28,810 bases of DNA from an uncultured Rubrobacteraceae bacterium. Its GTDB lineage: Bacteria; Actinomycetota; Rubrobacteria; Rubrobacterales; Rubrobacteraceae. A model generated the notes under the pieces. That model was not told the origin of the DNA and did no database searches. It saw only the letters and a program-made list of their open reading frames with translations. Each line of letters starts with the position of its first letter. Within the stretch, counting starts at the first letter, position 1. The position numbers and the translations under genes were made by a program. The stretch spans positions 1-28,810 of the forward strand of contig CADCVI010000143.1 in assembly GCA_902806105.1 (NCBI GenBank), in the 5' to 3' direction. Shown here one piece after another: positions 7,913-16,336 of this stretch.

Positions 7913-8467
7913 ATGTCACAGCCCGCACGACCACACGGACTGCCCACGGTCGAGGAGTACCTGGAGATGGAGGAGACCGCCTCCGTGCGCCACGAGTATG
8001 TCGGCGGCATGGTCTACGCGCAGGCGGGGGCCACCAGGGAACACGTCTTGATCGCAGGCAACATCTTTGCTGGGCTGTGGAACGCCTCGCGTGGAGGGAT
8101 GTGTCGCGTCTACCAGAACGACATGAAGCTGAGGGTCGCCGACGACGTCTTCTACTACCCGGACGTTATGGTGGTGTGTCAGCCTCCGGGCGAGAGCCGC
8201 GTTTTTGAGACTTCTCCTTGCCTCATCGTCGAGGTAGCTTCACCCTCGACGGAGTCTATCGACCGCCGCGAAAAAATGCTGGCGTACAGGAAGATTCCAA
8301 CCCTTCGGGCGTACCTGATCGTCGCCCAGGACGAGCGCCGCGTCGAGAGGCACTGGCGTGAGGAGAGCGGTGAGTGGCGCCAGGGAGAAGCCGTGGGCAA
8401 TGGTTTCGTTCCCATACCCTGCCCCGAGACGAAGCTGACCCTGGACGAGGTCTACGAGGGCCTGTAG
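7913..8467 (+). CDS. Uma2 family endonuclease (DUF820, PD-(D/E)XK fold)
   Basis: A 184-residue Uma2-family protein. The N-terminus PTVEEYLEMEE..SVRHEYVGGMVY is the family opening. PD-(D/E)XK-type residues follow: YYPDVMVV (Asp84), LIVEVASPSTE (Glu107), and DRREKMLAYRKIPTLRAYLIV, with a conserved Lys (121) and Tyr (125). The family is widespread and often multicopy in cyanobacteria and actinobacteria; its substrate is mostly unknown. Its own leaderless promoter and the terminator ahead of it indicate a single-gene unit. Its stop codon abuts the stop of the convergent sucrase/ferredoxin gene with no bases between. Confidence 0.9.
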   Translation: MSQPARPHGLPTVEEYLEMEETASVRHEYVGGMVYAQAGATREHVLIAGNIFAGLWNASRGGMCRVYQNDMKLRVADDVFYYPDVMVVCQPPGESRVFETSPCLIVEVASPSTESIDRREKMLAYRKIPTLRAYLIVAQDERRVERHWREESGEWRQGEAVGNGFVPIPCPETKLTLDEVYEGL

Positions 8468-9487
8468 TCAGGGACTGGCGACCTTCTCCAGCCCGACGAC
8501 GCGGTATTGAGGAGCTTCTTCCAGCGGATCGGTCCCCGAGCTTGGCAGCGTCATCACCGCGCCTGTTGCCTCGACCGTCGCCTCGTAGGCGCCGAAGTTC
8601 TCGCCGTCGGGGCTCCCGTAGCCGATGCGGACCCTCGTTTGCTTCCCCTCATCGTCAGCCCACAAAATCCGGCCTTCTCGCAGGTATCCGGTCCATTCCC
8701 AGCCCTCGCGGGCCAGGATCTCCCGCTCTACAAGCTGCTCGAACGGGCCGCCGAGCCCGGCCCAGCCCCGGCAGAGGCGGCGGAGGTCAGAGGCATCGCC
8801 CTGGCGCAGCACCAGGTTCTCGAGGTGTTCGGGTTCGAGGTGTCCCCAGTAGCGTCCCTCGGGGAGATCCAGGAGCGTCGGGGCGAAGCGGTGCCCGCCC
8901 AGGTGGCTCGACCGCCAGACCCGTAGCTTTCCCGGATCCGCGTGCTCGCGCCGCAACATCTCGTAGATCGGATATCCGAACTTGCCGCAGCAGACGTCGC
9001 GCCCGCCGTGGGTGCAAACCAGCAGATCCCGGATGTGGGACGTGTCTTCGGCGTAGCTCTCGAAAAGTGAGAGAGCTTCCGGCCGCGCGAGGGCCTCGAC
9101 AAGCGGCACGACCTCGCCGTCGGGTACCGACCACTCCCTTTTCGCGTACGAGGCGAACGGTCCTTCGGGCCTGCTAATGTACAGCACCCTCGTATGCCCC
9201 TCCCGCGAATACTCGGGGTCGGGCAGCAAGGCGGTAAGCTTCCCGACGACGCGGGCGGGGAGCCTGCCCAGCGCCTCCCGAAGCCCCTCGGGGAAGCGCC
9301 CGGAAGCGGCGACGTCCGCCGTCCAGGGCGGCGCTACCTCCAGGATAAGGTAGCCGGTGAAGGATGATCCGGAGCCGCCGGGATCTTCCCCGCTCGCCTT
9401 CGACACCAACGAGCACAGCCGCCTCCCGGCGGCGTCCTCGTCCTGAACAGGGCTTACCCCGTCTGCTGGTTCAACGTTGGGCATCAT
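8468..9487 (-). CDS. Sucrase/ferredoxin-like family protein, thioredoxin-like [2Fe-2S]
   Basis: A 339-residue member of the sucrase/ferredoxin-like family, which has a thioredoxin-like [2Fe-2S] ferredoxin fold. The key segment is LLVCTHGGRDVCCGKFG (Cys158, Cys166, Cys167), followed by WRSSHLGGHRFAPTLLDLPEG, the His/Gly-rich motif conserved in the family. The frame is open upstream, but two adjacent ATGs (9487, 9484) have GGAGGT 8 bases ahead and fix the start. It lies 40 bases after the FhuF-like gene on the same strand, so it is probably the last gene of the siderophore-uptake run. I infer that it may pass electrons for iron release, or use the imported iron. The historical 'sucrase' name should not be taken literally. 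Confidence 0.85.
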   Translation of the reverse strand: MMPNVEPADGVSPVQDEDAAGRRLCSLVSKASGEDPGGSGSSFTGYLILEVAPPWTADVAASGRFPEGLREALGRLPARVVGKLTALLPDPEYSREGHTRVLYISRPEGPFASYAKREWSVPDGEVVPLVEALARPEALSLFESYAEDTSHIRDLLVCTHGGRDVCCGKFGYPIYEMLRREHADPGKLRVWRSSHLGGHRFAPTLLDLPEGRYWGHLEPEHLENLVLRQGDASDLRRLCRGWAGLGGPFEQLVEREILAREGWEWTGYLREGRILWADDEGKQTRVRIGYGSPDGENFGAYEATVEATGAVMTLPSSGTDPLEEAPQYRVVGLEKVASP

Positions 9488-9527
9488 CTCGACCTCCGAT
9501 GTCTCGCCTCGTCTCGCATGCCGGACC

Positions 9528-10382
9528 TCAACGCTCGGGCACCGGGTGGCGGAGACGTTCCCGTTTCGGGATGCGCGGGCAGGTGGGGCAGACCTCGCCG
9601 CTGATCTTGTAGTACAGGCAGCAGGCGTTGCGGGTCCGCGTCCATTCGCTGACCCCATCTTGCTCCAGCACGAAGAAGTTCGTCTTGCCGGGGAGGTGCG
9701 GGGAGCCATCCAGCGCCCGTTCCGCGAAATCGCGCGCCTCGCCATCCCGGCCGAGCGCGGAGCCCGCCCACGTGAATGCCTCCGCGAGGATGTCCGCCGA
9801 GACGCCCCACAGGGCCCGTTCCGCCCGGCGGACGCCGTAACGGCGGAGCGCGGAGAACAGCCCCGGCAGGTGTCCTCTGGCGAGCCCCTCCCCCACCAGT
9901 TCCAGCATCTCTCCCTCACCGGCCAGGACGGTTGCGCCTGAGCTCGCTGCACCGGGATCGCCCTCCAGCACGGCGAAGCGGTGCCCGAAGGCGAGCCCGG
10001 CGGCGGCGCCCCGTTCGTCGAAGCTCAGGGCCACGTTCTCCGGTCCCAGGTCCGGCAGCCGGCGTTCGGTCAGGAGGGCGGCGACCGAGGGGACGAGGAT
10101 CCTCCACAGGTAGCCGCGGAGGAAGAGCGTGCCAGCGACCGCCCGGTCTCCGGTAGCATACTGCCGGCTCACGAGCCGCAGTAGCTCTCCGAGATGCTCC
10201 TCGTTTGTGCCCGTTAGGTCGGCGGCAGTGGTCCATCCCGGCTCACTCGGAACACCGGGTCGGGCGGAGAGGTTCAAGCCTCCGGCATCGAGGGCCGACA
10301 GGCGTCGCAGGGTCTCCGCGAAGGGCGATGCTTCCACCGCCGGTGGTCCCGCCGGTGCGCGCGGCATCTGGCGGGGCATCAT
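9528..10382 (-). CDS. FhuF-like siderophore-iron reductase, [2Fe-2S] C-terminus
   Basis: A 284-residue protein with an FhuF-type C-terminus: Cys254-Cys255, Cys265 and Cys268 (CC-x9-C-x2-C, against CC-x10-C-x2-C in E. coli FhuF), which would bind one [2Fe-2S] cluster. Upstream segments such as LFLRGYLWRILVPSVAALLTE and ENVALSFDERGAA fit the IucA/FhuF-type ferric reductase body. FhuF releases iron from imported ferric siderophores in the cytosol. Its ATG overlaps the TGA of the upstream receptor gene (ATGATGA), a sign of coupled translation; a second ATG follows at 10379. The operon of permeases, ATPase and receptor agrees with this role. Confidence 0.85.
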   Translation of the reverse strand: MMPRQMPRAPAGPPAVEASPFAETLRRLSALDAGGLNLSARPGVPSEPGWTTAADLTGTNEEHLGELLRLVSRQYATGDRAVAGTLFLRGYLWRILVPSVAALLTERRLPDLGPENVALSFDERGAAAGLAFGHRFAVLEGDPGAASSGATVLAGEGEMLELVGEGLARGHLPGLFSALRRYGVRRAERALWGVSADILAEAFTWAGSALGRDGEARDFAERALDGSPHLPGKTNFFVLEQDGVSEWTRTRNACCLYYKISGEVCPTCPRIPKRERLRHPVPER

Positions 10383-11509
10383 TCGGCGGAGGCCGCGTCG
10401 GTGGCCGGATCTCCGTCGACGGCCGCGGCAAGCTGCGGCACCAGCTCGTCGAGCAGGAACGGCAGGCTCAGCACCGTGCTGAACGAGAGCGCGCCGGCGA
10501 GGGGCTCGGAGAACTCCAGGAAGAGGTCTCGCCCCTCGCGCGCGGCACCGAGTTGTGCGTACACGGGCTCCCCCTCCAGCGCCTCGCGCTCGGCCGGCGA
10601 GTTGACGATCCAGATCAGGACGTCGGCGTCGACCAGGCTCAACTGCTCGCCGCTGATCGTGGCGAAGAAGGAATCGCCGGCGAGCTCGGCGACCTCGGCG
10701 GGCAGCTTGAAGCCGAGGGATTCGAGGAAGCGCCCCCGGACGTCCTGGGGGCCGTAGGGGTAGTAGTTTCCCCCCTCGCCGGTCAGGGCGACCGCCCCGG
10801 ATGCGCCGTCGAACTCCGGATGCTCTTCGCGGACCCGGGCAAGCCGCCCCTCGACCTCGGAGACCAGTTCGTTCGCCCGCTCCTCCTGGCCGAGCGCGCG
10901 CCCGATAATCCGCGTCTGGTCCTGCCACGGGACGCCGAAGTCTACGTACTCGCCCGGCTGGGCGACCGTCGGGGCGATCTCCGACAGCTTGGCGTACTCG
11001 TCTTCGGTCATCCCCGAGGACGTCCCGATGATCAGGTCCGGCTCCAGGGCCGCGACCTGCTCGAAGTTGATCTCCGTCGAGGGCAGGACCTCCGGCTCGG
11101 CCTCTTCGAGCTCGTCCCGCGCCCAGGGCCAGACCGCGCCGGGTTGATCCCCGAACCAGTCGCGCACCGCGACGGGGGTGATCCCCAGCGCGAGCACGGC
11201 ATCCTGGTCGGTGTAACCAACCGTGACGATCCTCTTCGCCGAGCCCGGAACCTCGGTGCTGCCGTACTTGTGTTCTATGGTGCGCGGCTCGCCGGACGCG
11301 GTCTCGCCGCTTCCTCCTCCTGCCTGACCACCGCTTCCGCACCCGGTCAGACCGAGCAGCAAGAAGCTTCCGGCCCCGATCAGCACCTCCCGCCGGCTCG
11401 GGCGAGACGAGATGATGCCCCGTATTGGCCCCGGTCGTACACCGCCGCGCGCCTCGTGCGTAGCGGCAAGTATCTCCTCGGAAGATGGTTTGTTTGCGAA
11501 CGGAATCAA
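10379..11509 (-). CDS. Iron-siderophore ABC transporter substrate-binding lipoprotein (Tat-type signal)
   Basis: A 376-residue FepB/FhuD-type receptor. Residues 38-57 hold a signal peptide with a twin Arg (SRREVLIGAGSFLLLGL) and a lipobox LTGC with Cys57 as lipidation site, so it is probably Tat-exported and membrane-anchored. The mature part shows the periplasmic-binding hallmarks KRIVTVGYTDQDAVLALGITPVAV and FEQVAALEPDLIIGTS. The start is TTG 11509, with AAGGAAG about 5 bases ahead; there is no other usable start before the signal, so the N-terminal region before the twin Arg is long (about 38 residues). It follows the ATPase gene after a 150-base gap and overlaps the FhuF-like gene at its end. 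Confidence 0.88.
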   Translation of the reverse strand: MIPFANKPSSEEILAATHEARGGVRPGPIRGIISSRPSRREVLIGAGSFLLLGLTGCGSGGQAGGGSGETASGEPRTIEHKYGSTEVPGSAKRIVTVGYTDQDAVLALGITPVAVRDWFGDQPGAVWPWARDELEEAEPEVLPSTEINFEQVAALEPDLIIGTSSGMTEDEYAKLSEIAPTVAQPGEYVDFGVPWQDQTRIIGRALGQEERANELVSEVEGRLARVREEHPEFDGASGAVALTGEGGNYYPYGPQDVRGRFLESLGFKLPAEVAELAGDSFFATISGEQLSLVDADVLIWIVNSPAEREALEGEPVYAQLGAAREGRDLFLEFSEPLAGALSFSTVLSLPFLLDELVPQLAAAVDGDPATDAASAE

Positions 11510-11659
11510 TCCGCTTCCTTTCTACGGTCCCTGCTCGGGATCGGTGGCGTTGTTCGTGCCCCTACGGGAGGAGCACGGGAAATGTTTGCGTCGCCGGACA
11601 CGACCGGATGTTCTCGCCCCGGTGTCTCGCGCTCGGTGGTTGGAGAGGAGGGTGCCTTC

Positions 11660-12544
11660 TCACGATGCGTCCGCCTCCAGCTCGTCCTTGGGCCGCGCCC
11701 CGTCGTTCGCGGGGAGCAGACCGTACGGGATGCACAGCGGGATTCCGGTGCGCGGGTCGGGGACGACGTCGGCCTCGATGGAGAAGACCTCCCTGAGCAG
11801 CCCGGGGGTCACCACCTCCCGGGGCGGCCCCGCGGCGAAGACGTGTCCGCGGGAGAGGGCGATCACGTGGTCAGAGAAGCGGGTGGCGTTGTTGAGGTCG
11901 TGGAGGACCATGAGTATGGTGCGCCCCTCCTCACGGTTGAGCCGTTCGAGAAGCTGAAGTACCTCCAGCTGGTGGGCCATGTCCAGAAAGGTCGTCGGCT
12001 CGTCGAGGAGCAGGGTCTCTGTCTCCTGGGCAAGGGCCATCGAGATCCAGGCGCGCTGCCGCTGCCCGCCGGAGAGCGTGTCCAGGGGGCGGTCCGCCAG
12101 CTCCAGAACACCGGTCGTCTTCAGGGCGTTCTCGACCGCCCGTTCGTCCTCCCCGGACCACTGCCTCATCCAGCTCTGGTGCGGGTAGCGCCCTTGAGCG
12201 GTCAGCTCGCGGACGGTGAGGCCCTCCGGGGCGGTCGGGTCCTGCGGCAGGATGCCGAGCCTCCTCGCAACCTCGCGGGTCGGGAGGGCGGAGATCGCGT
12301 CCCCGTCCAGGTAGATCGCGCCGCCACGGGGCTTCAGCAGTCGGGCGAGGGAACGCAGCAGGGTCGACTTCCCGCAGCCGTTGGGGCCGACGACGGAGGT
12401 GACCTTTCCGGCAGGGATGTCCAAGCCGAGCCCCTTCACGACCGTGGTCGCGTCGTAGCCGAGGGTGAGATCCTCGGCTACGATCTTGCTCTCGCCGGAC
12501 GATCTCTCCGGACCGACTGCGACCTGCCATGGTGCTTTACGCAT
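11660..12544 (-). CDS. Iron-siderophore ABC transporter ATP-binding protein
   Basis: A 294-residue FecE/FepC-type ATPase. Walker A is GPNGCGKS (53-60), the Q-loop is [14 protein letters not shown] (Gln101), the signature is LSGGQ (157-161), Walker B is LLLDE (178-182), and the H-loop is VLHDLNNA (His215). [10 protein letters not shown] in the middle is typical of siderophore and cobalamin ATPases. ATG 12544 has AGGAG 7 bases ahead and lies 8 bases inside the upstream permease gene. It powers uptake through the two permeases encoded just upstream. Confidence 0.93.
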   Translation of the reverse strand: MRKAPWQVAVGPERSSGESKIVAEDLTLGYDATTVVKGLGLDIPAGKVTSVVGPNGCGKSTLLRSLARLLKPRGGAIYLDGDAISALPTREVARRLGILPQDPTAPEGLTVRELTAQGRYPHQSWMRQWSGEDERAVENALKTTGVLELADRPLDTLSGGQRQRAWISMALAQETETLLLDEPTTFLDMAHQLEVLQLLERLNREEGRTILMVLHDLNNATRFSDHVIALSRGHVFAAGPPREVVTPGLLREVFSIEADVVPDPRTGIPLCIPYGLLPANDGARPKDELEADAS

Positions 12545-13592
12545 TGCGGCTCCTGTACAAGAGGTAGAGAAAGTAGGGGGCGCCGATGACGGCGGTGACG
12601 ATGCCGCAGGGGATCTCGGCCGGGGCGAAGACGATGCGGCCCAGGCCGTCCGCGAGCACCACGAACATCCCGCCGGTGACGGCGGCCGTCGGGAGAAGGG
12701 CGCCGTGGGACGGTCCGACAAGCTGGCGGGCTGCGTGTGGGGCCATGAGCCCGACGAAGCCTATTGCCCCGGCAGTGGCGACCGAGGAGGCAGCCAGCGC
12801 GACGCTCGTGAGGACGAGCAGGCCGCGCTCGAGCTCGACGCGAACGCCGAGGCCCCGTGCGACGTCGTCGCCGAGGTTCAGGGCGTTGAGGTGGCGGGAT
12901 CTCAGGAAGGCCAGCGGCACGAAGATCGCCATCCAGGGCAGGAGCGGCAGCAGCTGCTCCCAGGAGCGGCCGTAGACGCTGCCCGCCAGCCAGATCAGGG
13001 CCTGCGTCACCTGCTGGATCTCGCCGAAGGTGATCATCATGGTGGTGAGCGAAGTCGCGATGGCCGCGATCCCGACCCCGATAAGCACGAGGCGGATGGA
13101 GGATGAGCTCCCCCGCCACGCCAGGGCGTAGAGCAGCAGCGAGACGACCAGCGCCCCGGCGAAGGCCGCGGGGGGCAGAAACGCCGCCGGGACCGAGGGC
13201 AGCGCTACTATCAGGGTCACGGCCGCGAGCGCGGCTCCGGCGTTGATCCCGACGATGTCGGGCGCGGCCAGGGGGTTGCGCGTCAGCCCCTGAAGAATAG
13301 CGCCGGAGATCGCCAGACCGGCCCCGACCGCGAAGGCTACCAGCGCCCTCGGCAGCCGAAGCGTGTTGACTATAAAAGAGTTGCCGCCGTCCGCGGTCTC
13401 CATCCCGACCACGGTCTTCGCCACGTCGAGCGGGCCGATAGGATACTCGCCGTACCCCACGTTCGCGACGATGCCGGCGAGCGCGACCAGCCCGAGCACG
13501 GAAACTACCACCACCGCTCGCAGGTCTATCCTGAGGGAAGCGCCGCGGACGCGGAACGCGGCCCTACCTCCTTCTCGCAGCCCCCTCATCAT
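12537..13592 (-). CDS. FecCD-family siderophore ABC transporter permease
   Basis: A 351-residue FecCD-type permease with about ten hydrophobic segments. Family landmarks are [42 protein letters not shown], the [16 protein letters not shown]-like ATPase-contact loop, [19 protein letters not shown], and the C-terminal [21 protein letters not shown] 13592 overlaps the TGA of the first permease (ATGATGA). It forms a heterodimeric channel with that partner. The charged N-terminal 20 residues ([10 protein letters not shown]) are cytoplasmic. Confidence 0.93.
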   Translation of the reverse strand: MMRGLREGGRAAFRVRGASLRIDLRAVVVVSVLGLVALAGIVANVGYGEYPIGPLDVAKTVVGMETADGGNSFIVNTLRLPRALVAFAVGAGLAISGAILQGLTRNPLAAPDIVGINAGAALAAVTLIVALPSVPAAFLPPAAFAGALVVSLLLYALAWRGSSSSIRLVLIGVGIAAIATSLTTMMITFGEIQQVTQALIWLAGSVYGRSWEQLLPLLPWMAIFVPLAFLRSRHLNALNLGDDVARGLGVRVELERGLLVLTSVALAASSVATAGAIGFVGLMAPHAARQLVGPSHGALLPTAAVTGGMFVVLADGLGRIVFAPAEIPCGIVTAVIGAPYFLYLLYRSRNA

Positions 13593-14611
13593 CGCTTCAC
13601 GCTCCGGCGGGCGAGATAGATAAAGAACGGCGCGCCGACGAGCGCCGTCACGACGCCGAGGGGTAGCTCCTGGGGCCTGAGGACCAGCCGGGCGGCGACG
13701 TCCGCCGAGACGAGCAGCACGGCCCCGAGCAGCGCCGAGTACGGCAGGATCCAGCGGTAATCCACCCCCACGAAGAAGCGCGCGACGTGCGGCACCACGA
13801 GCCCGACGAATCCGATCGGCCCCGCCACGGCGACCGCGCTCCCGGCCAGCAGCACGACGGCGACGGCGGAGGCCCCCTTGACCCACGCGATCCTCTGGCC
13901 GAGCCCCCGGGCGACGTCCTCGCCGAGGCTCAGGGCCGTGATCGGCCGGCTCAGGGCGAACGCCAGGAGCAGCCCCACGGAGATGTACGGCAGGACCTGA
14001 AGGAGCAGGGTCAGATCCCTCCCGGCGACCGAGCCCGCGAGCCAGAACCGGATCTCGTCGAGGGTGCGCTGGTTGAGGATCAGCATCGCCGTCGTGAGCG
14101 AGGAGATCAAACCGCCCCCGCCCAGAAAGATACCGCCGAGCGCCGCCCCCGCCAGCGTGAGCTTCATGGGCGTCATCCCGCCCCTCCCGAGGGAACCCAG
14201 ATAGTAAACGAGCACCGCGGTCAGGCCCGCTCCGAGGAACGCGAAGAGCGCGTAAACGCTCAACGACGAGACCCCGAACAGGGACACGGAAGCCACCACC
14301 GCGAAAGCCGCCCCGGCCTCGATCCCGAGTATCCCCGGATCGGCCAGAGGATTGCGCGTCAGCCCCTGGATGATCGCGCCGGCCACCGCCAGAGAAGCCC
14401 CGACGAGGGCCGCGATCACCGCCCTCGGCACGCGCAAGGTGCGGATGATCAGATCCTCCTCCCCCCCGTCGTAGTCCACAAACGCAGAAACCACCTCCCA
14501 CGTCCCGATCTGAGCCGCCCCGAACCGCACGCTCGCCAGCACGGAAAGAACGAGCACACAAGCCCCAACCATCAGCCCGAAGAGCAACGCGGACCGCGAG
14601 CGCAGGTTCAA
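13589..14611 (-). CDS. FecCD-family siderophore ABC transporter permease, first gene of operon
   Basis: A 340-residue FecCD-type permease with about nine or ten membrane segments. Landmarks are [53 protein letters not shown] (ATPase contact loop), [19 protein letters not shown] and [19 protein letters not shown]. The likely start is TTG 14611, preceded by a G-rich run; no ATG lies before the first helix. It is first in the minus-strand iron operon, and an iron-responsive promoter with a Fur-type box lies 73-101 bases upstream. Its stop overlaps the start of the second permease. Confidence 0.92.
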   Translation of the reverse strand: MNLRSRSALLFGLMVGACVLVLSVLASVRFGAAQIGTWEVVSAFVDYDGGEEDLIIRTLRVPRAVIAALVGASLAVAGAIIQGLTRNPLADPGILGIEAGAAFAVVASVSLFGVSSLSVYALFAFLGAGLTAVLVYYLGSLGRGGMTPMKLTLAGAALGGIFLGGGGLISSLTTAMLILNQRTLDEIRFWLAGSVAGRDLTLLLQVLPYISVGLLLAFALSRPITALSLGEDVARGLGQRIAWVKGASAVAVVLLAGSAVAVAGPIGFVGLVVPHVARFFVGVDYRWILPYSALLGAVLLVSADVAARLVLRPQELPLGVVTALVGAPFFIYLARRSVKR

Positions 14612-14683
14612 CGCCGCCCCCCCGGCACAGGACCTGGATCACACCCCGCTTGACCTTCCCACAAGAGAGCCCTATGTTGTCCC

Positions 14684-14712
14684 ACGTTATTGATATTGAT
14701 TATCAGTAGCAA
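14684..14712 (-). promoter_or_regulatory. Promoter of the iron-uptake operon
   Basis: Read on the minus strand: TTGCTA (14712-14707) as -35, a 17-base spacer, and TAACGT (14689-14684) as -10 (TANNNT). The Fur-type box fills the spacer, so a bound repressor would block polymerase directly. This gives a leader of about 65-70 bases before the TTG start at 14611. Confidence 0.55.
14691..14705. promoter_or_regulatory. Fur-type 7-1-7 operator
   Basis: TGATATTGATTATCA matches the 7-1-7 Fur/PerR-family consensus TGATAATNATTATCA at all but one defined position, and stands out as an AT-rich island in very GC-rich DNA. It sits in the spacer of the promoter for the siderophore-uptake genes, the expected place for iron-dependent repression. 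PerR and Zur boxes are related in pattern, but the gene content argues for Fur. Confidence 0.75.
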
Positions 14713-14759
14713 CACGATCGCCACGATACAGGACGGCACGAAGCAAAGCAACGACTCGG

Positions 14760-15083
14760 ATGGGAGGCATGTTCGGTGAAGAAGAGATGGGGGGCCGGAG
14801 CGGCGGGGTCGTCCGTTCGGGACGTCTGCGGCTCCGGAGGAAGCGGGTGAACGAACTTGGCACGCACGGGTGGGGACGCAGGCGCATGGAGGAGCGCGCC
14901 GACGAGATCTCTTGCCACCTGAAGATGGGCGAGGCGTGCGGTTGGAGAAGCGGGCTGCCCGAGGACCGGGGGCTCGAAGAAGGTCTGCTGGACGAGTTGG
15001 ACGAGATAGAAGGCGCCCTCTCGGTCGGGAACATGGATGCTAGCGTGACCCGGTCGTCCGGGTCCGGTCGGAGGAGAAGATGA
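14760..15083 (+). CDS. Possible small protein ahead of the second siderophore receptor
   Basis: A 107-codon frame with no recognised domain. In its favour: its TGA overlaps the ATG of the receptor gene (ATGA), third codon positions are mostly G/C, and the second half (ERADEISCHLK and LEEGLLDELDEIEGALS) has ordinary protein-like composition. Against it: no good ribosome site near ATG 14760, a low-complexity Gly/Arg N-terminus, and no known family. A shorter version from the ATG at 14886 is possible. If it is not a gene, 14612-15079 is a long untranslated region whose only clear content is the Fur box. Confidence 0.25.
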   Translation: MGGMFGEEEMGGRSGGVVRSGRLRLRRKRVNELGTHGWGRRRMEERADEISCHLKMGEACGWRSGLPEDRGLEEGLLDELDEIEGALSVGNMDASVTRSSGSGRRRR

Positions 15084-16063
15084 GGATAAAGGGTTACTTA
15101 CCTGTGTTTGGCGCGCTGCTGGCGTCTCTGATGTTCGCGGCGTCTTGTGGCGGCGGAGCAGGCGGGGGCGGAGGAGAAACAGGGTCTGCGGGGGCGAAGA
15201 TCAAGCACGCCATGGGCGAGACGGCGGTCCCCGAACGCGCCGAGCGCGTGGTGGTGCTCGACACCGGCGAGCTCGACAGCGCGATGACGCTCGGGGTGAC
15301 GCCGGTGGGCGCGGTCGAGGCCGTCGAGGGGGCCGGATACCCGGCCTACCTGGAGGGAACCGAGGACATAGAGAACGTCGGCACCATCGAGCAGCCCAAC
15401 CTGGAGGCGATCGCGGCGCTCGAGCCCGACCTCATCCTCTCAAGCAAGCTCCGCCACGAGGCGATCTACGACCAGCTCTCCGGGATCGCCCCTACGGTCT
15501 TCACCGAGAGCACGGGCGTCACCTGGAAGGAGAACTTCGACGTCCATGCCAGGGCGCTCGGTAGAACCGAGGTGGCGGAGACCGCAAAACAGGAATACGG
15601 GGCGAACGTCGACGAGTTCAAGAGTTCTATCGGCCAGACGCCCCCGGAGGTTTCGGTGGTGCGCTTCCTGGCCGGGGACACTCGCATCTACCAGAAGGCG
15701 TCGTTTATCGGGACGGTGCTCGAGGACGCGGGCCTGCCCCGTCCCCCCTCGCAGGACGTTGACGACTTCGCGATAACGAACGCCAGCGCCGAGCTTATCC
15801 CGGAGATGGGCGGGGACGTCGTCTTCGTGACCACCTACGGCCCGGAAGAGGATTCGACGAAAGAGCAGATCACCTCCGACCCCCTGTGGCAGCAACTGGA
15901 GGCCGTCCAGCAGGACAGGGTCTACGAGGTCCCCGACGACCTTTGGATGCTCGGGATCGGCTACACCGCCGCCAACGGCGTCCTGGACGACCTGACGGAG
16001 TCCCTGATCGAGGGTGCCCCTTCCGGCGGGACCACCGCACAGACCATGGAGAGCACCAACTAG
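15080..16063 (+). CDS. Iron-siderophore ABC transporter substrate-binding lipoprotein (Sec-type signal)
   Basis: A 327-residue FhuD/FepB-type receptor with a classical lipoprotein signal: basic MRIKGYL, a hydrophobic core, then FAASC with Cys23 as lipidation site and a Gly-rich linker. The mature part has ERVVVLDTGELDSAMTLGVTPVGA and LEAIAALEPDLILSSKLRHE, the usual binding-protein segments. GGAGGAG lies just before the ATG. Unlike the receptor on the other strand it has no twin Arg, so the locus encodes two receptors sharing one permease/ATPase set, perhaps for two ferric siderophores. It is followed by a strong hairpin. Confidence 0.9.
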   Translation: MRIKGYLPVFGALLASLMFAASCGGGAGGGGGETGSAGAKIKHAMGETAVPERAERVVVLDTGELDSAMTLGVTPVGAVEAVEGAGYPAYLEGTEDIENVGTIEQPNLEAIAALEPDLILSSKLRHEAIYDQLSGIAPTVFTESTGVTWKENFDVHARALGRTEVAETAKQEYGANVDEFKSSIGQTPPEVSVVRFLAGDTRIYQKASFIGTVLEDAGLPRPPSQDVDDFAITNASAELIPEMGGDVVFVTTYGPEEDSTKEQITSDPLWQQLEAVQQDRVYEVPDDLWMLGIGYTAANGVLDDLTESLIEGAPSGGTTAQTMESTN

Positions 16064-16120
16064 GAGCGCTTGGCCGGTCCGCAAGACGCAAGGTCCTGCC
16101 GCAACGCATCACGTGGAACG

Positions 16121-16154
16121 AGCGGCCCCCGGATCGCGAGATCCGGGGGCCGCT
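16121..16154 (+). terminator. Perfect 15-bp hairpin with GCGA tetraloop
   Basis: AGCGGCCCCCGGATC (16121-16135) pairs fully with 16140-16154 around a GNRA-type loop GCGA, 57 bases after the receptor stop. There is no T tract. It is a likely terminator for the plus-strand receptor gene. Confidence 0.7.
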
Positions 16155-16239
16155 GCGAGAAGCCCCGGAACACAAGAAAAACTCTGTCTCTCACACAGAT
16201 GAGAGGAATGGGAGAACCGGTCCACCGACTACCTGGCTC

Positions 16240-16274
16240 AGGATGGCGAAGCCGCGCCTCTCCTTCGCCATCCT
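16240..16274. terminator. 12-bp hairpin between convergent genes
   Basis: AGGATGGCGAAG (16240-16251) pairs perfectly with CTTCGCCATCCT (16263-16274) around an 11-base loop. It lies between the plus-strand receptor and the minus-strand DsbA-family gene ending at 16337, so it probably terminates the latter and may act both ways. Confidence 0.6.
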
Positions 16275-16336
16275 CGTCGCAGCCCGAGCCCTGTCCCTCC
16301 CGAAGTTACCGTGGCCGATTGCTGTACGTTTTTCGG

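Noticed and set aside
10205..12589. Very long open frame on the plus strand (794 codons)
   Set aside because: It runs antisense to the well-supported receptor, FhuF-like and ATPase genes and has no recognisable domain; it is an artefact of high GC.
14687..15034. Minus-strand frame of 115 codons beside the Fur box
   Set aside because: Ser/Pro/Arg-rich composition, no family, and its end runs into the operator/promoter region.
14612..15079. Possible cobalamin riboswitch ahead of the BtuCDF-like transporter
   Set aside because: No B12-box-like or other riboswitch core was recognised. The Fur box and the FhuF-like gene point to iron-siderophore, not cobalamin.
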